NCBI GenBank assembly: GCA_902766805.1
Contig: CACXFF010000045.1
Coordinates: forward strand, 1 to 14,289
Source: an uncultured Coriobacteriaceae bacterium
GTDB taxonomy: Bacteria > Actinomycetota > Coriobacteriia > Coriobacteriales > Atopobiaceae
DNA length: 14,289 bases
Direction of reading: 5' to 3'
Position numbers and translations under genes: made by a program. The notes below the pieces were generated by a model, which was not told the DNA's origin, did no database searches, and saw only the letters and a list, made by a program, of their open reading frames with translations. Positions 7,154 through 13,463 of the stretch are shown here, one piece after another. Position 1 is the stretch's first letter. Each line of letters begins with the position of its first letter.

Positions 7154-7154
7154 T

Positions 7155-8474
7155 ATGGATACGACGCAGCACATATTCATGGCCATCGACCTCAAGTCGT
7201 TCTACGCCTCGGTGGAGTGCGTGGACCGCGGTCTGGACCCGCTCACGACCGACCTGGTGGTGGCCGACCCCAGCCGCACGGCCAAAACCATCTGCCTCGC
7301 TGTCTCCCCCTCGCTGAAGGCCCAGGGCGTGCGCAACCGCTGCCGCGTGTTCGAGATCCCCGAGAGCCTGCGCTACATCATGGCGCCGCCGCGCATGCAG
7401 CGCTACATCGACGTCTCGGCAGAGATCTATGGCGTGTACCTCTCGTGGTTCGCCAAAGAGGACATCCACGTCTACTCCATCGACGAGGCGTTCTTCGACC
7501 TCACGCCCTACCTGGGCCTCTACGGGTGCTCTGCGCGCGAGCTGGCCGAACGCGTGCGCCAGGACGTGGTGGACCGCACGGGCATCCCCGCCACCTGCGG
7601 CATGGGCCCCAACCTCTACCTGGCCAAGGTCGCCCTCGACATCACGGCCAAGCACGCGGCGGACTTCTTCGGCGAGCTCAGCGAGGAGAGCTACCGCGCC
7701 ACGCTCTGGAACCACCGGCCGCTCACGGACTTCTGGCGCGTGGGGGCCGGCACCGCACGCAGCCTGGCGACCATGGGCATCCACACGATGGGCGAGCTGG
7801 CGTTGGCCCCCGAGGAGCCGCTCTACCGGGCCTTTGGCGTGGACGCGGAGATCCTCATCGACCACGCCTGGGGTGTTGAGCCCGTGCAGATGCACCACAT
7901 CAAAGCCTACCGGTCCAAAACACATTGCGTGACCAACGCCCAGGTGCTCGGCTGCGACGCGAGCTTCGCGCAGGCACGCACCATCGTAAAGGAAATGGTG
8001 GACAGCGTGGCGCTGCAGCTCGTGGAGGACGGCAAGGCCGCCACGAGCATCGTGCTCAGCGTGGGCTACGCGCTCACGCCCGACGAGCGTGCGGCGCGCC
8101 GCGGCATCGACGGCCCGTACTGGCGCGGCATGCCCGGGGCGCGGGGCTCCTGGCGCCTGGAGGTACCCACCAACTCACGGCATGCGCTGCTGGCCGCCGC
8201 CTTGGCCATCTACGACCGTGAGGTGGCGCCCGCGCGCAGGGTGCACCGGCTCAACGTGACGGCCGACGGCGTGGTGGAGGCAGACGCCGCAGGCACTCAG
8301 CTGTCCCTGTTCACCGACGAGGCACACGACGCCCGCGAGCTCGCCCAACAGCGCGCCGTGGCCGCCGTGCATGAGAAGTTTGGCAAAAACGCCCTGCTCA
8401 AGGGCATGGACCTGCTGCCAGAGGCCACGCGGCGCGAACGCAACGAGCAGATCGGAGGCCACCGCCGTGGATGA
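7155..8474 (+). CDS. Y-family DNA polymerase (UmuC/UvrX/DinB-type translesion polymerase)
   Basis: This is a 439-residue lesion-bypass polymerase. The palm motifs are present: MAIDLKSFYASVE (catalytic Asp12; Phe16/Tyr17 at the steric-gate position) and YSIDEAFFDLT (catalytic Asp110-Glu111). A thumb helix-hairpin-helix-like stretch (FWRVGAGTARSLATMGIHTMGEL) follows, then a little-finger region. QLSLF at residues 382-386 is a classic beta-clamp-binding pentapeptide. The opening, with ECVDRGLDPLTTDLVVAD, is like the Gram-positive UvrX/YqjW branch rather than classical DinB. The start is ATG 7155; AAAAAGGG (7134-7141) is 13 nt away, which is long, so leaderless translation or a start at ATG 7179 (MAIDL) are alternatives. 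It overlaps the next gene by 8 nt, which implies translational coupling. Likely SOS-regulated given the box upstream. Confidence 0.93.
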   Translation: MDTTQHIFMAIDLKSFYASVECVDRGLDPLTTDLVVADPSRTAKTICLAVSPSLKAQGVRNRCRVFEIPESLRYIMAPPRMQRYIDVSAEIYGVYLSWFAKEDIHVYSIDEAFFDLTPYLGLYGCSARELAERVRQDVVDRTGIPATCGMGPNLYLAKVALDITAKHAADFFGELSEESYRATLWNHRPLTDFWRVGAGTARSLATMGIHTMGELALAPEEPLYRAFGVDAEILIDHAWGVEPVQMHHIKAYRSKTHCVTNAQVLGCDASFAQARTIVKEMVDSVALQLVEDGKAATSIVLSVGYALTPDERAARRGIDGPYWRGMPGARGSWRLEVPTNSRHALLAAALAIYDREVAPARRVHRLNVTADGVVEADAAGTQLSLFTDEAHDARELAQQRAVAAVHEKFGKNALLKGMDLLPEATRRERNEQIGGHRRG

Positions 8475-8646
8475 GCGTGACGCCCGTCACCCGCGCATGC
8501 CGCTCGAGGAGCGGGCAAAGATCTTCTCCCCCTTCGACCCGCTGCGAGGCTTCCGCGAGGCCCTGCGGGCCAAAGAAGCCGAGATGGAGGCACGCGCGCT
8601 CGACGAGAGCGCCGGCAATGACCTCGAGGCACCCGAGCTCCCCTGA
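8467..8646 (+). CDS. Small partner protein of the Y-family polymerase (YolD-like context)
   Basis: This is a 59-residue, highly charged protein beginning at GTG 8467 with GGAGG (8454-8458) 8 nt upstream. Its first codons overlap the last codons of the polymerase gene in another frame. The core HPRMPLEERAKIFSPFDPLRG followed by FREAL resembles the short proteins often encoded right after UmuC/UvrX-type polymerases in Gram-positive bacteria, with the pattern (M)-S/P-L-E-(E/D)-R-A-x-x-F-x-P-F-x-A/P-L-x-G. Those are annotated as hypothetical or YolD-like, and their role is not settled. A regulatory or accessory role in lesion bypass is inferred from linkage. The C-terminal half is an acidic helix (AKEAEMEARALDESA). 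No membrane segment or signal peptide. Confidence 0.75.
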   Translation: MDERDARHPRMPLEERAKIFSPFDPLRGFREALRAKEAEMEARALDESAGNDLEAPELP

Positions 8647-8765
8647 CCACGGGTCGGCGAACGCCGCAGACTGCGCACGGCGCCGCACTTACGCGAGCTG
8701 CAGGCCTTGGGCCCACGCGGTCACCTGGTCACGCGCGCCATCGACCGACGTACCCGCCACAGGTG

Positions 8766-8862
8766 ACGTTTGCGTACCCGGCTGAGGGGTCCCAAACGGC
8801 CAAGTCACGTTTGCGTACCCGTTGGGGTGTCCTCAAACGACCAAAGCGACGTTTGCGTACCC
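8766..8862. repeat. Three direct repeats of a 14-bp core at 41-42-bp spacing
   Basis: ACGTTTGCGTACCC occurs exactly at 8766-8779, 8807-8820 and 8849-8862. Between copies the spacers are also related (G-rich patch, then TCC, AAACG and CCAA). Each internal junction forms an inverted repeat: CAAACG-N9-CGTTTG at 8793-8813 and CAAACG-N10-CGTTTG at 8834-8855. The array lies in the 377-nt gap between convergent genes (8646 and 9024), so it is not in an obvious promoter. Apart from this, the nearby terminator and the second repeat pair, the gap holds no gene I can support. Confidence 0.9.
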
Positions 8863-8898
8863 TGGCAGGGACCTCACCGGAGAAGCCCGAACGGCATG

Positions 8899-8928
8899 AA
8901 AAAAGCGGGGCGCTCGAGGCGTCCCGCT
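8899..8928 (-). terminator. Rho-independent terminator for the fumC-malic enzyme operon
   Basis: On the minus strand a 10-bp stem (8928-8919 pairing with 8913-8904, one G-T pair, loop of 5) is followed by TTTTTT (A6 at 8899-8904). It lies about 95 nt downstream of the malic enzyme stop codon. Confidence 0.85.
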
Positions 8929-8939
8929 CGAAGTTCAGA

Positions 8940-9007
8940 GTCGCTGCAAACGCAACGTTCGCAGCCGGTACAGCCGATACTGCCATGGCAGTCGCCGCAA
9001 ACGCGAC
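8940..9007. repeat. Two copies of a 17-bp near-palindrome in the malic enzyme 3' UTR
   Basis: GTCGCTGCAAACGCAAC (8940-8956) and GTCGCCGCAAACGCGAC (8991-9007) match at 15 of 17 positions and start 51 bp apart. The second copy has perfect inverted ends, GTCGC and GCGAC. Both contain GCAAACG, the reverse complement of CGTTTGC in the nearby 14-bp repeats. Confidence 0.7.
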
Positions 9008-9023
9008 AGCCGCCGCGACGCCG

Positions 9024-10175
<1,152 letters not shown>

Positions 10176-10223
10176 TGCAAGTCTCCTCTCGAGGGGCAGG
10201 CAGAGCGAGCCCCCAGTACGCGA

Positions 10224-10246
10224 CGGCGCGACAGGGCGCCGCGCCG
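10224..10246 (-). other. Intercistronic hairpin between fumC and malic enzyme genes
   Basis: A 7-bp GC-only stem (CGGCGCG at 10224-10230, CGCGCCG at 10240-10246) encloses a 9-nt loop. No T-run follows on the minus strand, so it is unlikely to terminate. It may mark an mRNA processing or stability element that sets the ratio of the two enzymes. Confidence 0.35.
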
Positions 10247-10250
10247 CATC

Positions 10251-11639
10251 TTACACCATGTCCTGTGGACGCACGATGGCGTCGAACTGCTCTCCCGTCA
10301 GCAAGCCCAGCTCCACGCAGGCCTCACGCAGGCTCTTGTCCTCGGCATACGCCTTGTGGGCGACCTGCGCCGCGCGCTCGTAACCGATGTGCGGGTTCAG
10401 GCAGGTGACCAGCATGAGCGAGGAACGCAGGTTGTGGTCCATGCGCTCGCGCTTGGCCACGATGCCGCTCACGCAACGCGCGCGGAAGCTCTCCAGCGCA
10501 TCCGCGAGCAGGCGTACGCTCTGCAGGTAGTTGTAGGCGATCACGGGCATGAACACGTTGAGCTCGAAGTTGCCCTGGCTCGCAGCAAAGCCGATCGCGG
10601 CGTCGTTGCCCATGACCTGAACGGCGACCATGGTCACGGCCTCGCACTGGGTGGGATTGACCTTGCCCGGCATGATGGAGCTGCCCGGCTCGTTCTCGGG
10701 GATGGCGATCTCGCCCAAGCCCAGACGTGGCCCGCTCGCGAGCCAACGCACGTCATTGGCGACCTTCATCATGTTGGCGGCCAATGCCTTGACCGCACCG
10801 TGAGAGAACACGAGCGCGTCCTTGCCCGTGAGCGCGTGGTACTTGTTGGGGTCGGTGCGGAAGTCCTCGCCTGTCAACGCGCTCAGCTTGGCCGCCACGA
10901 GCGCGTCGAAACCCGCCGGCGCGTTGAGCCCCGTGCCCACCGCGGTGCCACCGAGCGCGAGCAGCCGCAGCGGCTCACAGCTGCGCTCGAGGTCTTCCGC
11001 CGCCGCCTCGGCCAGGCCGCGCCAGCCGCTGATCTCCTGCGAGAAGGCGATGGGGACGGCATCCTGCAGGTGCGTGCGCCCGCTCTTGATCACCCCGCGG
11101 TTCTCCTCCTCCAAGCGCGCGAACTCGGCGCACAGGGCGCGCGTCGCCGGCAGCAGACGGTCACGCAGCGCCAGCACGGCGGCGACGTGCATGGCCGAGG
11201 GGAAGGTGTCGTTCGAGCTCTGGGAGCAGTTGACGTGGTCGTTGGGATGGACGGGACGCTCCAACGCTATCCCACGCGCAGCCGCGAGCTGGTTGGCCCG
11301 CGTGGCCACGACCTCGTTCACGTTCATGTTGGACTGGGTTCCCGAGCCGGTCTGCCAGACCTTGAGGGGGAAGTTGCCCTCGAGCTTGCCCTCGAGCAGC
11401 TCGTCGCAGGCGTCCGCGATCAGTGCGCCCACGCGCTCGTCCAGCACACCCAGCTCCACGTTGGCCTGGGCGGCCGCCTTCTTCAGCAGGCCAAAGGCGC
11501 GGATGACCTCGTCGGGCATCGTTTCGGTCCCGATGGGGAAGTTCTGCAGCGAGCGCTGGGTCTGAGCGCCCCAAAGGCTCCATGCAGGCACCTGCATCTC
11601 TCCCATGGAGTCGTGTTCCGTGCGATACTCTTCGGCCAT
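10251..11639 (-). CDS. fumC: Fumarate hydratase class II
   Basis: This is a 462-residue class II (iron-independent) fumarase, which interconverts fumarate and L-malate as a cytoplasmic homotetramer. Family hallmarks are all present: TGSGTQSNMNVNEV (97-110), SSNDTFPSAMHVAA (141-154), GRTHLQDAVP with the catalytic-site Thr189-His190, GGTAVGTGLN (230-239) and the superfamily signature GSSIMPGKVNPTQ (319-331) with the catalytic Ser320/Ser321 loop. The length matches E. coli FumC closely. Related aspartase and argininosuccinate lyase share the signature, but the fumarase-specific blocks and PNDHVN favour FumC. The start at ATG 11639 has GAGGAG 7 nt before it. First gene of a two-gene operon with the malic enzyme; together they link fumarate to pyruvate through malate. 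In an anaerobe the flow could also run toward fumarate as an electron sink. Confidence 0.96.
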   Translation of the reverse strand: MAEEYRTEHDSMGEMQVPAWSLWGAQTQRSLQNFPIGTETMPDEVIRAFGLLKKAAAQANVELGVLDERVGALIADACDELLEGKLEGNFPLKVWQTGSGTQSNMNVNEVVATRANQLAAARGIALERPVHPNDHVNCSQSSNDTFPSAMHVAAVLALRDRLLPATRALCAEFARLEEENRGVIKSGRTHLQDAVPIAFSQEISGWRGLAEAAAEDLERSCEPLRLLALGGTAVGTGLNAPAGFDALVAAKLSALTGEDFRTDPNKYHALTGKDALVFSHGAVKALAANMMKVANDVRWLASGPRLGLGEIAIPENEPGSSIMPGKVNPTQCEAVTMVAVQVMGNDAAIGFAASQGNFELNVFMPVIAYNYLQSVRLLADALESFRARCVSGIVAKRERMDHNLRSSLMLVTCLNPHIGYERAAQVAHKAYAEDKSLREACVELGLLTGEQFDAIVRPQDMV

Positions 11640-11694
11640 GGCTCAGCTCCTCACTGGCTCGCCCCGCGCCGCAGCGCGCCTCAGTCCGCCTAGC

Positions 11695-11700
11695 ATCATA
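11695..11700 (-). promoter_or_regulatory. Possible -10 element for fumC operon
   Basis: On the minus strand TATGAT (5 of 6 to the consensus) lies 55 nt upstream of the fumC start codon. It is the only AT-rich spot in this GC-rich gap. The hexamer at the -35 position is poor (CACCCC). Its position is right for a leader of about 45-50 nt. Confidence 0.35.
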
Positions 11701-11807
11701 GGGCTTTGCGGCACGCAGGGGTGAGGGTGGAAACCAGCGCGTCTCATTCGCGCGCGTCGTGGGCGGCACGCGCTCCCCTGCGCCAGCCGCTCGTGCACCG
11801 CGCACGC

Positions 11808-11837
11808 AAAAAAGGGCACGCCCGTCCGGACGTGCCC
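11808..11837 (-). terminator. Rho-independent terminator of the cell-wall-binding protein gene
   Basis: On the minus strand the stem GGGCACG (11837-11831) / CGTGCCC (11820-11814), extended inside by CC/GG after one mismatch, is followed by TTTTTT (A6 at 11808-11813). It lies 52 nt downstream of the stop codon at 11890. Confidence 0.88.
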
Positions 11838-11889
11838 ATCAAAGCTCAAAGCGAGGAAGGCGGGTCCCTTGCCTCCTGCCTCACGCCGC

Positions 11890-13032
11890 TTACGCCACGT
11901 GCGTCCGCCGCGCGCCCGTCCAAGCGCCGCTCTCGTCGAAGTAGTAGTCGTAGCCCGAGCCATCCGACGCCCAGGCGTCCGTGATGATCTGTCCGCTGGC
12001 GCGTGTGGCATACCAGACGCCGTTCACCATGAACCAGCCGGAGCGCATCGCGCCGTCGTCGCCGAGCCAGTACCAACCGTCATGGTAGTACCAGCCCGTG
12101 CGCAGGGCACCAGACTCCGCAAGGTTGTACCAGGAGCCGTTGACGATCTGCCAGCCGGTGAGCATCTTGCCGTTCTCGCCGAAGAAGTACCACACGCCAC
12201 CCACGGCCTGCCAGCCGGTGAGCATCTTGCCCGAGCCGTCGAACAGGTACCAGCTGTCATTGACGTTGCACCAACCCTCGCAGGGAGCGGGGAAGCCACG
12301 CAGGACGAGCACGCCGTTGGACCGGAAAAACGCCCAGCCGTCGTCGAACAGCTGCCATCCGGTGCTCATGACGCCCGACTCGTTGGCGTGGTAGGTCGAG
12401 GAGCCCGCCTCGAACCAACCCGTGCGCATGACGCCGTCCTCGCCAAAGTAGAACCAGCCCTCGGAAAGGTTGCGCCAACCGGTGACCATCAGGCCGCCGC
12501 TCGTGAACACATAGGTCTTGTCCTCGATGGTGCGCTTGCCCATGGCGAGGCGCCCGTTCTTGTCACGCCAGTACGAGGAGCCAAACGCGGTCTGGTGCCA
12601 ACCCGGCGTGGTGTCGGTAAGGCCGGCGTCGGCCTCGCTGACGAAGAGCACGTTGAGCTCGGAATCCTTGCCGGGGATGACGGAGAAGGTGCGCATCATG
12701 CCCTCGCGCTGCTGACCGTTGAAGGACACGCTGCTCACGACGTAGCCCTCGTCGGGCTGCACGGCAAACGCCTGCGCGGTGCCCGGCACGCACCACAGGC
12801 CCGACTCGGGCAGCGGCTGGCTCTCGCCCGCCTCGTTCACGTACAACAGCGAGCCGCCCGGGCCGACGCTCACCTTGATCTGCACCTGGCGCGGGCTGAT
12901 GGCGACCGTGGATGCGGCTGTCGTGATCTGCTGGGCGACCGCGACCGCCGGCAGCGCGGATGCCGCGCAGGCCAACGCCAACGACGCGCACGCAAGCTGC
13001 GCCGCAAATGAACAACTATTATCTCTGTGCAT
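11890..13032 (-). CDS. Secreted surface protein with cell-wall-binding (choline/glucan-binding-type) repeats
   Basis: This is a 380-residue exported protein. It has an Ala/Leu-rich signal peptide (Arg3, hydrophobic core about residues 9-32) with a likely cleavage site AVA-QQ after residue 33. Residues 35-140 form a beta-rich segment (GPGGSLLYVNEAG, AVQPDEGYVVSSVSFNG, DSELNVLFV) that resembles divergent InlB-type B-repeats. From about residue 143 to 370 run ten or so repeats of 19-21 residues with the pattern TGW-x(4-6)-WYxF-x(2)-G-x(2)-M, for example KMLTGWQAVGGVWYFFGENG. Such repeats bind choline-substituted teichoic acids, glucans or other wall polymers. No catalytic domain or LPXTG motif is present, so it is an adhesin, scaffold or matrix protein rather than a recognisable enzyme. 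One repeat is interrupted by a Cys pair (CEGWC). The start has GAGGGGAG about 9 nt upstream. Likely monocistronic, with its own promoter and terminator. Confidence 0.88.
   Translation of the reverse strand: MHRDNSCSFAAQLACASLALACAASALPAVAVAQQITTAASTVAISPRQVQIKVSVGPGGSLLYVNEAGESQPLPESGLWCVPGTAQAFAVQPDEGYVVSSVSFNGQQREGMMRTFSVIPGKDSELNVLFVSEADAGLTDTTPGWHQTAFGSSYWRDKNGRLAMGKRTIEDKTYVFTSGGLMVTGWRNLSEGWFYFGEDGVMRTGWFEAGSSTYHANESGVMSTGWQLFDDGWAFFRSNGVLVLRGFPAPCEGWCNVNDSWYLFDGSGKMLTGWQAVGGVWYFFGENGKMLTGWQIVNGSWYNLAESGALRTGWYYHDGWYWLGDDGAMRSGWFMVNGVWYATRASGQIITDAWASDGSGYDYYFDESGAWTGARRTHVA
12148..12231 (-). repeat. Identical 24-bp segments in adjacent wall-binding repeats
   Basis: The 24-bp stretches at 12148-12171 and 12208-12231 are identical and start exactly 60 bp apart, i.e. 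20 codons. They encode the GKMLTGWQ core of two neighbouring units. DNA identity beyond what the protein requires points to recent duplication or gene conversion between repeats. Confidence 0.75.
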
Positions 13033-13053
13033 TGTGCAGCACTCCCCTCAACT

Positions 13054-13080
13054 CTGTCGCCGCACGGGCGCGGACGACAG
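13054..13080 (-). promoter_or_regulatory. Hairpin in the leader of the wall-binding protein mRNA
   Basis: CTGTCG (13054-13059) pairs with CGACAG (13075-13080), and CCGC (13060-13063) with GCGG (13070-13073), with one bulged base and a 6-nt loop. On the minus-strand transcript it lies a few nt upstream of the Shine-Dalgarno sequence (13042-13049). It could stabilise the mRNA or affect initiation; there is no T-run. Confidence 0.4.
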
Positions 13081-13192
13081 CCCGTCATACAAAGAAACAC
13101 CGGGCCGTGTCACGCAGGACACCGCACCCGTGCATCACGCTGGCCGGGCTCTCAAACAAAGGGAGTATGCTTCAGAACCAAGTCTATAAGCC

Positions 13193-13221
13193 ACTATCGC
13201 GCTTGGCCTCCACCCTGTCAA
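13193..13221 (-). promoter_or_regulatory. Sigma-70-type promoter of the wall-binding protein gene
   Basis: On the minus strand a perfect -35 TTGACA (13221-13216) is followed, after exactly 17 bp, by GATAGT (13198-13193), which matches 4 of 6 positions of the -10 consensus. Transcription would start near 13186, leaving a leader of about 150 nt before the start codon at 13032. Confidence 0.55.
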
Positions 13222-13275
13222 GGGCAGCCCGCGCGGGCACGCCACGCGCCATGCCGCGTCCACGACCGAGGCCGC

Positions 13276-13340
13276 TCGCACGGCGCCGGCATCTGAGCTG
13301 GAACCTCCTGCCCAGATCGCACCGCCATCGCACGGCGCCG
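13276..13340 (+). repeat. 13-bp direct repeat upstream of both divergent genes
   Basis: TCGCACGGCGCCG occurs at 13276-13288 and 13328-13340, starting 52 bp apart. It contains the palindrome CGGCGCCG. In such GC-rich DNA it may be chance, but its place upstream of the minus-strand promoter would suit a regulator site. Confidence 0.35.
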
Positions 13341-13394
13341 CCAACGCTCCTTCGGCAGCCCAATGTTTTCTACGTCAGCCTTGGGTTCGGTCGG

Positions 13395-13400
13395 TAGAAT
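13395..13400 (+). promoter_or_regulatory. Possible -10 element for the edge gene
   Basis: TAGAAT matches 5 of 6 positions of TATAAT. A start of transcription near 13407 would give a leader of about 57 nt to ATG 13464, which favours that start over the in-frame ATG at 13413. No good -35 is seen. Confidence 0.3.
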
Positions 13401-13463
13401 GAAAAGGTTCACATGCTCGAGCGGCCGTCCCACGGCACGCATGACACAAGACAGAAGGGCGTC

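Larger units (their letters stand above)
13033..13463. other. Divergent intergenic region, 431 nt
   Basis: This gap separates the minus-strand wall-binding protein gene from the plus-strand edge gene. It holds a consensus-like minus-strand promoter (13193-13221), a leader hairpin (13054-13080), a 13-bp direct repeat (13276-13340) and a TAGAAT element. Open frames exist on both strands but lack ribosome sites and coding character, so I call none of them genes. Confidence 0.6.

Noticed and set aside
8689..8830. A minus-strand frame ending DGARDQVTAWAQGLQLA, TAA at 8691-8689, as a gene remnant.
   Set aside because: The frame is short, runs through the repeat array and has no ribosome site or recognisable family. 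It is too weak to list as a pseudogene.
8766..8862. Reading the three 14-bp repeats as a CRISPR array.
   Set aside because: The repeat core is only 14 bp, the spacers are similar to each other rather than unique, there are only three copies and no cas gene is nearby.
13413..13463. Upstream in-frame ATG at 13413 as start of the edge gene.
   Set aside because: It is possible, with AAAAGG 5 nt upstream, but it adds a polar 17-residue stretch before the membrane helix and would leave almost no leader if TAGAAT is the -10. I kept ATG 13464 with the alternative noted.
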